Assembly (NCBI GenBank): GCA_003576905.1
Contig: QEVG01000032.1
Coordinates: 1 to 61,368, forward strand
Reading direction: 5' to 3'
Source of the DNA: Planctomycetota bacterium
GTDB taxonomy: Bacteria > Planctomycetota > Phycisphaerae > UBA1845 > UTPLA1
Length of the DNA: 61,368 nt
Shown: piece after piece, positions 33,899 through 42,905 of the stretch
Layout of the letters: each line of letters opens with the position of its first letter
Position numbering within the stretch: position 1 is the first letter of the stretch
The notes under the pieces: model-generated
Databases searched by the model: none
What the model was told of the DNA's origin: nothing
The model's input: only the letters and a program-made list of their open reading frames with translations
Translations under genes and position numbers: made by a program

Positions 33899-34216
33899 TC
33901 AGGCGGAAATGTCAATGCGCGGGCGACCCTCGGCATCCGTGCGGATGCCGTCCGTTTCGTCAGCCACGGTCGCCGGCTCCTCGTCGGGCGGGGCATCGTA
34001 CCGGCCCTGGCTCCCAAGGCCGCCGCTATCGGTGTGTACCTGGGTGTCGTCGGTATCGGTGCCCTCGACCTCGAGAATCGCGTCGGGCCCGCTGGTCAGG
34101 CCCCTGGCCCGCTGGGCATCGGCGTTGCGGGCGGCGTCGCTTTCGCGTGCGGCCTCGGCCTGCGCGGCCGGAGACTGAAGGACCGAAGCGATGGGGCTGG
34201 GCGGAATGGCCGACAC
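33899..34216 (-). CDS. Small hypothetical protein downstream of fliA
   Basis: A 105-aa acidic, alanine-rich protein with no recognised domain. It starts at GTG 34216, five bases after the fliA stop, and ends with GRPRIDISA, a short conserved-looking C-terminus. It has a predicted helical first half (AQAEAARESDAARNADAQRA) and a disordered acidic second half. Tight spacing supports a real, co-transcribed gene; the role is unknown. The alternative is that it is spurious, but codon use on this strand is consistent with coding. Confidence 0.6.
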   Translation of the reverse strand: MSAIPPSPIASVLQSPAAQAEAARESDAARNADAQRARGLTSGPDAILEVEGTDTDDTQVHTDSGGLGSQGRYDAPPDEEPATVADETDGIRTDAEGRPRIDISA

Positions 34217-34221
34217 GATGG

Positions 34222-34995
34222 CTAGATCCTGAACTCCTTGTCGCGCTGCTTCAGCTGGAAGCGGAGGCGGTCCACGATGGCGGAGTGCATCTGGCTGACG
34301 CGGCTTTCGGACAGGTCCAGCGTCATGCCGATCTCCTTCATCGTCATTTCCTCATAGTAATAGAGGATGAGAATAAGCCGTTCGATGGGCGAAAGCCCGC
34401 GCTGGATCAACTCCTTGAGATCGACCTTCTGAAGTTCCTGGGGCGGCGTCAGAGAGCGATCGTCGCGGAGCACTTCCAGCTCGCTGACGTCGCGGGTCGA
34501 ATCATTGTTGTAGGCCTTGCGCGATAGCGACGTCATCGACACGGCCGTCGAGTCCTTCGACATCCGCTCGAATTCGCCGGGCGAGACGCCGATGCGGTCG
34601 GCGATCTCTTTTTCGCTGGGAAGCCGCCCGAGCTCACTCTGGAGCTCCTTGGTGGCGTGCTGAATCTTCTGCGATCGGTTGCGCACGAGGCGCGGCACCC
34701 AGTCCATCGAGCGAAGCTCGTCGAGAATCGCCCCGCGCACGCGCGGCGAGCAGTACGTCTCGAACTTCACGCCGCGATCAAGGTCGAAGGCCTCGATCGC
34801 GTCGATCAGGCCGAACATGCCCGCCGAAATGAGATCGTCCAGCTCCACCTCCGTGGGAAGCTTCGCGTGGACGCGCTCGGCATTGAACCGCACGATGTGC
34901 GTGTAATGCTGGATGATGGCGTTTCGCAGTTCGTGGCTGGGCTCCCGCTTGTACTGCCGCCAGATGTTCTGGATATCCGTGTCCGTTGCGAGCAT
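34222..34995 (-). CDS. fliA: Flagellar sigma factor FliA (sigma-28)
   Basis: A 257-aa sigma factor of the FliA/WhiG group that directs late flagellar (and motility) promoters. Region 2 includes HYTHIVRFNAERVHAKLP, DLISAGMFGLIDAIEAFD and FETYCSPRVRGAILDELRSMDWVPR, the last two diagnostic of this group. Region 3 is DRIGVSPGEFERM, and region 4 is GLSPIERLILILYYYEEMTMKEIGMTLDLSESRVSQM in overlapping order. It lies near the end of the flagellar block, after flhF and flhG. No flgM (anti-FliA) is in the window. Confidence 0.96.
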   Translation of the reverse strand: MLATDTDIQNIWRQYKREPSHELRNAIIQHYTHIVRFNAERVHAKLPTEVELDDLISAGMFGLIDAIEAFDLDRGVKFETYCSPRVRGAILDELRSMDWVPRLVRNRSQKIQHATKELQSELGRLPSEKEIADRIGVSPGEFERMSKDSTAVSMTSLSRKAYNNDSTRDVSELEVLRDDRSLTPPQELQKVDLKELIQRGLSPIERLILILYYYEEMTMKEIGMTLDLSESRVSQMHSAIVDRLRFQLKQRDKEFRI

Positions 34996-35013
34996 GCGCC
35001 GTTCTCCTGGTCA

Positions 35014-35280
35014 TTAGGACCGGGCCGTCGAGGGCTCCGGCCCCCCGATTTTCTCCGCCGGCCTGAGTGACGCGGCGTCGTCACCCGTCGTTCGCTCAAT
35101 CTGATCGTTGACGATGGAGGAACCGATCCAACCGACGACGGCGCCCAGAAGGTAGCCGCCGGCCAGCCCGACGAGCGCGCGGACCATGATGCGCGTGACC
35201 GGGTTGCCGGCCGAAAGCCCGCCCACGATCATGGCGCTGAAGATCAGCAGCCCGCAACATGCACCACACAGTCGTGCCAA
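35014..35280 (-). CDS. Small membrane protein, hypothetical
   Basis: An 88-aa protein with two predicted membrane segments (about 5-24 and 35-56, LVGLAGGYLLGAVVGWIGSSI) and a polar C-terminal tail. The best start is TTG 35280 with GTGGGATC before it; an ATG at 35232 would remove the first helix. It sits between flhG and fliA, 70 and 18 bases away, so it is probably part of the flagellar operon. I do not recognise the family. Confidence 0.55.
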   Translation of the reverse strand: MARLCGACCGLLIFSAMIVGGLSAGNPVTRIMVRALVGLAGGYLLGAVVGWIGSSIVNDQIERTTGDDAASLRPAEKIGGPEPSTARS

Positions 35281-35350
35281 GATCCCACCGCTCCGGAGGT
35301 CGATTCTCGGTCGTCAACATGTGTGGCATCGGCGGAACTTCGCGTCTGAA

Positions 35351-36253
35351 TCAGTAGAAAAAGCCCACCAGCCGGCGGAAGAAGCCGGGCCGGCCCTGCG
35401 TCTGACCACGCTGGCTGCCGACCCGCTCCGCCAGTGCTGCCAGGCAGGTCGAAGCCGGACAGCGCGGGTAGCTATCCAGCACCGGACGGCGCAGCCGGAC
35501 CGATTGACACACGTGCTCATCGCGCAGGATGTGCCCGGCCACGTCGAGGCAGACACCGAGGAACCGCGCCGCGACGCCCGCGACGCGCTCCGCGACCATC
35601 TCCGCCTCGCGCATGCCCCCCACCTGGTTGATCACGAGGCTCATGGACGGCCGCACGGGCGTCCGCGTCAGCACCTTGATTAAGGCATAGGCGTCGGTCA
35701 TGGCCGTCGGCTCCGGCGTGGTCACGACAAGCAGTTCGTCAGCGGCCTGGGCGAAGGCGAGGACGTTCTGGGAGATGCCCGCGCCGCAGTCGAGGATGAT
35801 AAAGTCGCAGCGGCGTTCGAGCAGGGCGAGCTGCTCAACGAGACGCTGCCGGTCGTTCGGACCCAGGTCCGCGACGGCGGAGAGCCCGGAAGCGCCGCGG
35901 ATCAGCCGGGGACCGCTGTCGAGGGTGACGGCGATTTCGTCAATGGTGCGCTCGCCGCGTATGACGTGAGACAGGTCGAAACGCGGCTGGACGTTGAGCA
36001 CCACGTCGGCGTTGGCCGTGCCGAGGTCGGCATCGACCAGCACGACGCGATGGCCCTTCCGCGAAAGGGCAATCGACAGGTTCACGGCGATATTGGTCTT
36101 TCCGACGCCGCCCTTGCCGCTGGCGATGGCGATGATCCGCGCGCAGCGCAGCCGAAGGCCACCCTCTTGTGGACAGGACGATGCCGCGGATGCGGCCTGA
36201 CCGCCCATGAGGTGACGCAATCGCGCGGCCTGGTCAACCGGGATGGCGCTCAT
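35351..36253 (-). CDS. flhG: FlhG (YlxH) MinD-like ATPase
   Basis: A 300-aa cytoplasmic ParA/MinD-type ATPase controlling flagellar number and placement together with FlhF. The deviant Walker A is SGKGGVGKT (45-53), with VDADLGTANADVVL and FIILDCGAGIS as the other nucleotide motifs. The N-terminus carries DQAARLRHLM (7-16), the short motif with which FlhG stimulates FlhF GTPase activity. ATG 36253 is preferred to the TTG at 36259; it follows the flhF stop by two bases. The C-terminus FFRRLVGFF could be a membrane-targeting helix. Confidence 0.93.
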   Translation of the reverse strand: MSAIPVDQAARLRHLMGGQAASAASSCPQEGGLRLRCARIIAIASGKGGVGKTNIAVNLSIALSRKGHRVVLVDADLGTANADVVLNVQPRFDLSHVIRGERTIDEIAVTLDSGPRLIRGASGLSAVADLGPNDRQRLVEQLALLERRCDFIILDCGAGISQNVLAFAQAADELLVVTTPEPTAMTDAYALIKVLTRTPVRPSMSLVINQVGGMREAEMVAERVAGVAARFLGVCLDVAGHILRDEHVCQSVRLRRPVLDSYPRCPASTCLAALAERVGSQRGQTQGRPGFFRRLVGFFY

Positions 36254-36255
36254 TC

Positions 36256-37596
36256 TCAAACCCCCTGCGCCGCGGCGGCGCGATTCGGGAGACTCGCATG
36301 GGACCCCGGGGTCTCGGCCGGTGGGCCAGCCGGCGTCACACCCGGCGACAGAATCAACTCGGCCACGCGGCGCGCGCTGCCGACCTCGATGTCGTCGGGC
36401 ACCGCCTGGCCCGTGGTGAGGTACGACAGGCGCAGATCGAAAGATCGAAGGACATTCAAAATGACACCGAAGCCGACCGCTTCGTCGAGCTTGGTGAAAA
36501 TGAGCTGCCGCGCTCCGAGAACCGAGAACTTCTCGATGGCCTGGCGGATCGCCGCCTCGCTGGCGGTCGTCGAGAGCACGAGATGCACCTGGTCGGGTAC
36601 CGCGGCCGCCAGGTACGTCCGCAGTTCCGCGATGCGCGGATCGTCCTTCTGGCTGCGGCCCGCCGTGTCAATCAGGATCAGGTCGACCGACGAAAGCCGG
36701 CGGATGGCGTCGCCCATCTCGGCCGGCGAGGTCACGGGAATCAGGGGTATCTGCATGATCTGCGCGTAGGTCTTGAGCTGCTCCACGGCGGCGATGCGAT
36801 AGCTGTCGATGGTGATCAGCCCGACGCTGCGCCCCTCGCGGAGCTTCATGTGCGCCGCCAGCTTGGCCAGCGTCGTCGTCTTCCCTACACCGGTCGGTCC
36901 GACCAGCGCCACGATCGTCGGCCGGTTCTCGTTAACCAGTTGCAGCGGTGCGGCGGGGGGCAGCGACTCCCCGATGTATCGCAGCAGTTCCTCGCGCACA
37001 TTCTCAGCGGACACGCCTTGCGACCGCGTCTCTCGGTCCTCGCCGTCCATCGGCGCTTCGCTCTCGCCCAGCCGCGGGCGCACCCGGTCGATGATTTCCA
37101 TGACCAGCCCGCGCGCGACCTCGTGGCTGATCATCCGGGTGTAGTGCTCAATCAGCTCTTCCGGGACATCGGCCGGACGGGCGGGATCGTTTTGCAGCAA
37201 CAGATCGCGGACCATCCCCCGGATCGCGAGCAGATCCTCGCGGATATCATGCGGAGCCCCTGTCGAAGCCGCGGACTGCGGAATGCCCGGCCCGCCGGCC
37301 GCGGGCGCCGGCTTCTCAATACCGTAGGCCGCCGCGACGCGCCCCTGAACCGGCGCCGACGATCCGGCAGGCACGCCGGCGCGTAGCTCATCCGGTCGGC
37401 CCGCGCCGCTGCGTGCCGCGATGACCTTCGGATCCGCCGTCGCCGTGATTTCCACGAATGTCCGGGCGCCGATTCCAAGTATGCCCCCGCGCCGAATCGT
37501 GCGGGTGTGCAGGATCATCGCGCCTTTGCCGAGCTCGCGCTTCACGCGGGCGAGGGCGTCAGACATGGACCGGGCTTGATACGTTTTCAACTCCAT
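36256..37596 (-). CDS. flhF: FlhF, signal-recognition-particle-type GTPase for flagella
   Basis: A 446-aa SRP-family GTPase that marks the site of flagellar assembly. The N-terminal B domain has MELKTYQARSMSDALARVKRELGKGAMILHTR as its conserved start (motifs within 1-32). The NG domain shows the P-loop GPTGVGKT (233-240), then TIDSYRIAAVEQLKTYAQIM, LIDTAGRSQKD and IFTKLDEAVGFG. It overlaps the end of flhA by 38 bases and nearly abuts flhG, so translation is coupled. Confidence 0.95.
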   Translation of the reverse strand: MELKTYQARSMSDALARVKRELGKGAMILHTRTIRRGGILGIGARTFVEITATADPKVIAARSGAGRPDELRAGVPAGSSAPVQGRVAAAYGIEKPAPAAGGPGIPQSAASTGAPHDIREDLLAIRGMVRDLLLQNDPARPADVPEELIEHYTRMISHEVARGLVMEIIDRVRPRLGESEAPMDGEDRETRSQGVSAENVREELLRYIGESLPPAAPLQLVNENRPTIVALVGPTGVGKTTTLAKLAAHMKLREGRSVGLITIDSYRIAAVEQLKTYAQIMQIPLIPVTSPAEMGDAIRRLSSVDLILIDTAGRSQKDDPRIAELRTYLAAAVPDQVHLVLSTTASEAAIRQAIEKFSVLGARQLIFTKLDEAVGFGVILNVLRSFDLRLSYLTTGQAVPDDIEVGSARRVAELILSPGVTPAGPPAETPGSHASLPNRAAAAQGV

Positions 37597-39727
37597 CCGT
37601 CACCACCTGTCCCTGGCGCTCGACCGGATTGTCGAGCGCTACCATGCCATGCGTCCGGACGTTCACGCCCCGGACGATCTCTCCATATCCAAGAACGGCC
37701 ACGCTGGGCAGCGCCGTCTCGATCAGCCGGCGCACGAACGGCCGCACCTGCGGCGAGGCGAACACCACCGGCGGTTTGCCCGCCGTCTTCGTCGCGGCGG
37801 CGTCCACTTCATTGCGAACGGCCGCGATGATTCGATTGGCCAGCGCCGGCGGCATCGTCAGGTACGAGCCGCGCTCGGTGCGCTCCACGTGCCCGTTGAC
37901 GGCGTCTTCCAGGGCCGGATCGAGCGTGACGCCGTGAATGCTGTTGTCGCTGTCGCGGTACTGCTCGCAGATCGTCCGCGCCAGGGCGTTGCGCACGTAT
38001 TCCGTGAGCACCTCGGGGTCCTTGGTGCGCGGCGCCCAGTCGCCAAGGGTTTCGAGAATCGTCTCGAGGTCGCGGATCGGCACGCGCTCGCGCAGGAGGT
38101 TTTGCAGAACGGCCTGCACGTCGCCGATCTTGATCACGTCCGGAATCGTCTCTTCGACGATCTTCGGGCTCCGCTCCTTGAGGTTGTCGAGCAGCCGCGA
38201 AAGATCCTGCCGCGTGAGAAGCTCCGCCGCGTGCCTCCGGACAATCTCCGTCAGGTGCGTCGCCAGCACGCTGCTCGGCTCAACGACCGTGTAATTGCGG
38301 TGCTCGGCGGTGGCCCGCTCGTCCTCGTTGATCCACATCGCGGGAAGGCCGAAGGCCGGCTCGCGCGTCTCGATTCCGTGAAGCGGATCGGTCACCGCGC
38401 CGCTGTCGATGGCCAGAAGGCGACCGGGCAGCAGGTCCCCGCGGGCGATCACCGCGCCGCGCAGCTTGATGGCGTACTGGTTCGGCTCCAGTTGAACGTT
38501 GTCGCGTATGCGGATCGGCGGAACGATGAGGCCCAACTCGGTCGCCACCTGGCGGCGGATGTTGGTGATGCGGTCGAGCAGGTCGCCCCCCTGCTTCTTG
38601 TCGACGAACCGTACGAGGCCGTATCCGACCTCCAGTTCCATCGCGTCAATGGCGAGACACGCCTCGATCTTCTCCGGCTCCTTCGGCCTGGAGGCCTTCG
38701 CCTTCTGCACCTCCGCCGCCTCGCGTTGGGTCCGGCCGAAGAGCGTGTAGCCGAGTCCGCCGACGCCGACTCCCATCAGCAGCAGCGGCACGGTCGGCAG
38801 CGGCGTGAACATCAGCACGCCGAGAAACGCCGACGCCAGGACCATGGCGATCGGGCGCGACGTCACCTGGCCGAGCAGTTCTTCGCCCATGTTGGTCTTG
38901 GCGGTAGACCGTGTCACGATCATGCCCGCCGCGATGGAGACCAGAAACGCGGGAATCTGCGCGGCGAGTCCGTCGCCGATCGTCAGCTTGGTGAACACCT
39001 CAAGACACTGCATAATGGGCAGGTCCTTCTCCACGATCCCCACGTAGAGCCCGCCCAGGATATTCACGATCGTGATAATGACGCCGGCGATGGCATCACC
39101 CCGCACGAACTTGCTGGCGCCGTCCATCGCGCCATAGAAATCCGCCTCGCGCGTGATGTTCTCGCGCCGCCGCCTCGCTTCCTCCTCGTTGATCAGGCCC
39201 GCCGACAGGTCTGCATCTATCGCCATCTGCTTGCCGGGCATCGCGTCGAGCGTGAATCGGGCGGCGACCTCGGCGATGCGCGTCGCTCCCTTGGTGATCA
39301 CCACGAACTGAATGATCGTGATGATGAGGAAGATGATGACGCCGACGGCCAGCGACCCGGCGGCGACGAATCCGGCGAATTCCTCGATGACGTGCCCGGC
39401 GGCGGAGGTCGTCCCATCGGCATTGGTAAGGATCAGCCGCGTGGTCGCCGTATTAAGCACGAGCCGCAGCAGGGTCAGCGAGAGCAGAAGGGACGGAAAT
39501 GACGAGAACTCCAGCGGCCCGTTCATATACATCACGGTGAGCAGAACAACGGCCGAAAGCGTGATGTTGGCGATGAGCAGGACATCAAGGACCGCGGTCG
39601 GAAGCGGAATCAGGATGACGAGGATCAGCGACATCGCCATCATCGGGAAGATCAGTCCGCGATAGCGCTGAATCGCGCCGGAGGCCCTTTGAAGCGAAGA
39701 ATTGAATGTCGACGTTCCAATTGCCAT
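37559..39727 (-). CDS. flhA: Flagellar export gate protein FlhA
   Basis: A 722-aa inner-membrane component of the flagellar type III export gate. The N-terminal half has about eight membrane helices. The family's conserved cytoplasmic loop reads VVITKGATRIAEVAARFTLDAMPGKQMAIDADL, split over residues 140-172, and is followed by a FYGAMDGASKFVRGDAIAG segment (about 197-215). The C-terminal half is the soluble substrate/chaperone-docking domain, with the expected ETLGDWAPRTKDPEVLTEYVR stretch. It follows flhB after a 54-base gap. Confidence 0.97.
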   Translation of the reverse strand: MAIGTSTFNSSLQRASGAIQRYRGLIFPMMAMSLILVILIPLPTAVLDVLLIANITLSAVVLLTVMYMNGPLEFSSFPSLLLSLTLLRLVLNTATTRLILTNADGTTSAAGHVIEEFAGFVAAGSLAVGVIIFLIITIIQFVVITKGATRIAEVAARFTLDAMPGKQMAIDADLSAGLINEEEARRRRENITREADFYGAMDGASKFVRGDAIAGVIITIVNILGGLYVGIVEKDLPIMQCLEVFTKLTIGDGLAAQIPAFLVSIAAGMIVTRSTAKTNMGEELLGQVTSRPIAMVLASAFLGVLMFTPLPTVPLLLMGVGVGGLGYTLFGRTQREAAEVQKAKASRPKEPEKIEACLAIDAMELEVGYGLVRFVDKKQGGDLLDRITNIRRQVATELGLIVPPIRIRDNVQLEPNQYAIKLRGAVIARGDLLPGRLLAIDSGAVTDPLHGIETREPAFGLPAMWINEDERATAEHRNYTVVEPSSVLATHLTEIVRRHAAELLTRQDLSRLLDNLKERSPKIVEETIPDVIKIGDVQAVLQNLLRERVPIRDLETILETLGDWAPRTKDPEVLTEYVRNALARTICEQYRDSDNSIHGVTLDPALEDAVNGHVERTERGSYLTMPPALANRIIAAVRNEVDAAATKTAGKPPVVFASPQVRPFVRRLIETALPSVAVLGYGEIVRGVNVRTHGMVALDNPVERQGQVVTDGVENVSSPVHV

Positions 39728-39781
39728 GGTGACTTACGTTGACCAGGAACGCGCCCCGGTCGATTCGTGCTCCGTTCCGAC

Positions 39782-40867
39782 TTACGCCGCCGGGGCGCGC
39801 ATCCCGCGGGCCCGGCCGCTCAGTTCATAGACGTAGGCCAGGATTTCGGCGATGGCCTTGTAAAACCGCTCCGGCACTTCCTGCCCGACCTCGACGGTCT
39901 TGAAGAGCGCCTGGGCGAGCGGCCTCCGCTCGACGATCGGTATTCCGTGCAGGGCGGCAATCTCCCGAATCTTCGCAGCGAGATAGTCGGCGCCCTTGGC
40001 GATGACGCGCGGCGCGCTCATGGTCTCGGCGTCGTACTTAATGGCGATGGCCAGCTCTGTCGGATTCGTGACGATCACGTCGGCCTTCGGCACGTTCTTC
40101 CGAATCTGCTGAAGCAGCGCCGCGAGCTGCATGCGCCGGCGGCGCTGCTTGATGACCGGATCCCCCTCCATGCGCCGCATCTCCTCCTTAACCTCTTCCT
40201 TGGTCATGCGGAGGTCCTGTTCATGCCGCCAGCGCTGCCATGCGTAATCCAGAATCGCGAGGACCAGCAGGACGAGGGCGAGGCTGATCCCGATCTCGTA
40301 GATCACGCGTGACAGGACAACGAGCTGCTGCCAGCCGCCGATCTCCATGGCGACAAAAATCGTCTCCAGCCTGCTGCGCACCGCGACATAGCCGACAAGG
40401 CTGACGAACATCAACTTGAGAAGATTCATCACCAGCTGTACCAGCGTCCGCGTCGTAAACAGCCGCCCGAAACCGCTCAGCGGGTTGATCTTGTTCAGAT
40501 TGGGCATGAGCGGCTCGGTGGTGAAGAGAAACCCCACCTGCACGATGTGCGACAGAACGCCCAGGAGCATCAGGCCGAGCATCACCGGCCCGGCCGCGGC
40601 CAGCACCGCCGTCGCCACCGACCACACGAGCGGCATCAGGTCCAGATGCGCCGCGTCGCGCGGGCTCTCGATCGTCATGTAGCGCTGCATGGCGGCGATC
40701 AGGGCCTCAAGCGTCCGCGGGCCGAACCACCGCAGACAGACCATTCCGCCCAGCAGCAGCAGCGCCGAGGAAAGATCGTGGCTGCGCGCGATCTGGCCCT
40801 TGCGCCGGGCTTCCTCGCGCCGGCGCGGCGTCGGGGCTTCGGTCTTTTCTCCCGCGTCACCCGGCAT
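39782..40867 (-). CDS. flhB: Flagellar export switch protein FlhB
   Basis: A 361-aa export-gate protein with four membrane helices and a cytoplasmic C-terminal switch domain. The N-terminus GEKTEAPTPRRREEARRKGQ is typical. The autocleavage site, normally NPTH, reads NPTE here (N268-P269-T270-E271) within DVIVTNPTELAIAIKY. The surrounding KADVIVTNPT and APRVIAKGADYLAAKIREIA are otherwise normal. The start overlaps the end of fliR by 11 bases. The His to Glu change could alter self-cleavage kinetics. Confidence 0.95.
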   Translation of the reverse strand: MPGDAGEKTEAPTPRRREEARRKGQIARSHDLSSALLLLGGMVCLRWFGPRTLEALIAAMQRYMTIESPRDAAHLDLMPLVWSVATAVLAAAGPVMLGLMLLGVLSHIVQVGFLFTTEPLMPNLNKINPLSGFGRLFTTRTLVQLVMNLLKLMFVSLVGYVAVRSRLETIFVAMEIGGWQQLVVLSRVIYEIGISLALVLLVLAILDYAWQRWRHEQDLRMTKEEVKEEMRRMEGDPVIKQRRRRMQLAALLQQIRKNVPKADVIVTNPTELAIAIKYDAETMSAPRVIAKGADYLAAKIREIAALHGIPIVERRPLAQALFKTVEVGQEVPERFYKAIAEILAYVYELSGRARGMRAPAA

Positions 40868-41651
40868 GGACCACCTTCCGCGACATCGTCTGCATCAGCT
40901 CGCCCACGTCGTCGAGGCAGTTGGCGAGGCCCGTTGCGATGATCCCCTCGGAATGCGCCATCGTGACCGCGACGAAGAGCACGGCCACGGCGATCTTCAG
41001 GCTGAATCCCACCGAGAAGATGTTGAGCTGCGGCATGGTCTTCGTCAGGAAGCCGAGCACGAGCGATGTCAGGAGCAGCGCCAGCACGGCGGGCCCCGCG
41101 AGGCGCAGGGCGGCGTCGAACATCGTCCGCGCGATGGACGCCGCGAACTCACCGATCGACGCGTCCGAAACGAGCATTAGCGGCGGCACCTGCCGGAAGC
41201 TGCCAAGCACGGCCTCCACGACCGCGAGGTGCCCGCGAAGGGCGAAAAAGAGAATCATCACCGAGAAGAACCAGATCTGATCGAGGATGCTCGTTTCCTC
41301 GTCAAAGAGCGGATTGACCACCTGCCCGAGCGAAAGCCCCGACTGGTGGCTGACCACCTGCCCTGCAATCTGCGCGGCGAAGAAGACGGCCCCGGCGGCC
41401 AGCCCGATGATTTCGCCGATCACGAGTTCCCCCGCCATCCCCGCAAGGGCCTGGCCGACGGTCAGTTCGCCGGGCAACAGCGGTAGAACGGCCGGAAAGA
41501 GCATAAGCGAGATGACGACCACGAGACCGGCCATGTAGACGCGCGGAATCTGGGTGCTGGCGAAAACCGGCGCGGCGAGTGCCATGCCGGCGACGCGGGC
41601 CAGCACCAGCGCGAAATTGGGCATCAGCAGCTCGAATCGAATCAGCTCCAC
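40857..41651 (-). CDS. fliR: Flagellar export protein FliR
   Basis: A 264-aa membrane protein of the flagellar export gate (FliPQR complex), with six hydrophobic segments. The family motif appears in ELVIGEIIGLAAGAVFFAAQIAGQVVSHQSGLSLGQVVNP (within about 95-135), and LNIFSVGFSLKIAV lies near the C-terminus. It is followed by flhB with a short overlap and preceded by fliQ with a 49-base gap. Length is normal. Confidence 0.95.
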   Translation of the reverse strand: MELIRFELLMPNFALVLARVAGMALAAPVFASTQIPRVYMAGLVVVISLMLFPAVLPLLPGELTVGQALAGMAGELVIGEIIGLAAGAVFFAAQIAGQVVSHQSGLSLGQVVNPLFDEETSILDQIWFFSVMILFFALRGHLAVVEAVLGSFRQVPPLMLVSDASIGEFAASIARTMFDAALRLAGPAVLALLLTSLVLGFLTKTMPQLNIFSVGFSLKIAVAVLFVAVTMAHSEGIIATGLANCLDDVGELMQTMSRKVVHAG

Positions 41652-41700
41652 GTTGTCACGTCTTCCTCCATCTGAGGCCGGGGACCGGCCGCGCGGGCGT

Positions 41701-41967
41701 TCACTGAACGCCCAGTCCGTCTCCCCAGAGCCGCTGCGTGTACTCGACCATCCGCGTGGCGAGCCAGGGAATGAAAAACGCCGCCGCGAGCCCCATGGCG
41801 ACGATCTTCGGCACGAAGCTGATCGTCTGCTCCTGAAGCTGGGTCACCGCCTGGAACACGCTGATGCAAAGGCCCACGATCATGCCGATCGCCATGATCG
41901 GCCCCGCGAGAATCAGGGCGAGCATCAGGGCGTCGTAACTGAGGTCGATCGCCGCGCCGGGTGTCAT
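41701..41967 (-). CDS. fliQ: Flagellar export protein FliQ
   Basis: An 88-aa protein with two membrane helices, part of the FliPQR export-gate core. The conserved stretch is GLCISVFQAVTQLQEQTISFVPKI (within 31-55), and PWLATRMVEYTQRL lies at the C-terminus. The first codons overlap the fliP stop by four bases (ATGA). Confidence 0.95.
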   Translation of the reverse strand: MTPGAAIDLSYDALMLALILAGPIMAIGMIVGLCISVFQAVTQLQEQTISFVPKIVAMGLAAAFFIPWLATRMVEYTQRLWGDGLGVQ

Positions 41968-42848
41968 CCGTTGCCTCCGAAGCTGCCGAGCAGCGAGCCG
42001 ACCACCAGCCCCCAGCCGTCGGCAAGGACAAAGAGCATGAGTTTGAACGGGAGCGAGATCAGCACGGGCGGCAGCATCATCATGCCCATGCTGATGAGAA
42101 TCGCCGCGACCACCATGTCGATCACGAGAAACGGCAGGTAGATGCGGAAACCCATCACGAATGACGTCTTAAGCTCGCTGAGTACAAACGCCGGAATGAG
42201 TGACGTCAGGCTGACATCATCCTGTCGCAGCTCCGAGTCGGCGGGCACCGGCCCGCTCGCGTACTCGTGAAAAAGGAAGACGTTCTCCTCGTTCTCCGCA
42301 ATCTCGATCTGGTTGAACATGAACTCACGCAGGGGACGGGCGCCCCGCTCGAATGCCTCCGCCTGGCCAAGCTTGCCCTCCAGGTACGGGTCGACCGCGT
42401 CCTGTTTCATCCGGCTCCAGGTCGGCGCCATGATGAGCATGGTCATGATGACGGCCATGCCAATGAGCACCTGCCCGGGCGGAAGCTGCTGCGTGCCGAT
42501 GGCCTGTCGAAGCAGGGCCAGCACGATCACGATCCGCGTGAAACTCGTCATCATGATGAGGATCGAAGGCGCGATCGAAAGCACAGTGAGCAGTACGAGG
42601 ATGCGAAGCGACGCGGAGATGCCCTTGGCGTCGGTCGCGGGCGGCGCGACGGCGCTCATGTCAGGAATGCCCAAGGCGTTGTCAATCTGGCCCGACGTGT
42701 TGGCCGCGACAAGCTGCGCCGCCGCCGGACGCCCCGGCGCCAGGGCCAGCGCGCCCGCCATCGCCAGAAGCGCGATGCGCGACGAACGGAAATGTCTTCT
42801 GCCTCCGGCAGTCACCGCGCAACTCCTTTGCGCCGAATGAAGCATCAC
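41964..42848 (-). CDS. fliP: Flagellar export protein FliP
   Basis: A 294-aa export-gate core protein. A signal-like N-terminus (ALLAMAGALALAPGRPAAA) precedes four membrane helices. Diagnostic motifs are SIAPSILIMMTSFTRIVIVLALLRQAIGTQQLPPGQVL (within 95-135), and FRIYLPFLVIDMVVAAILISMGMMMLPP (within about 235-265). It is somewhat longer than usual because of the N-terminal extension. It overlaps fliQ and follows fliO after 57 bases. Confidence 0.95.
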   Translation of the reverse strand: MMLHSAQRSCAVTAGGRRHFRSSRIALLAMAGALALAPGRPAAAQLVAANTSGQIDNALGIPDMSAVAPPATDAKGISASLRILVLLTVLSIAPSILIMMTSFTRIVIVLALLRQAIGTQQLPPGQVLIGMAVIMTMLIMAPTWSRMKQDAVDPYLEGKLGQAEAFERGARPLREFMFNQIEIAENEENVFLFHEYASGPVPADSELRQDDVSLTSLIPAFVLSELKTSFVMGFRIYLPFLVIDMVVAAILISMGMMMLPPVLISLPFKLMLFVLADGWGLVVGSLLGSFGGNG

Positions 42849-42905
42849 TCGCCCGGACGCAAAGGCGGGTCGCTGCCGACGCCTCGCGCTCCGGCCGATG
42901 CCCTG

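Noticed and set aside
37649-39502. Long plus-strand frame of over 600 codons opposite flhA
   Set aside because: Its translation is histidine/arginine-rich without any family motif, while the minus strand encodes a clear FlhA. It is an effect of GC-rich codon use.
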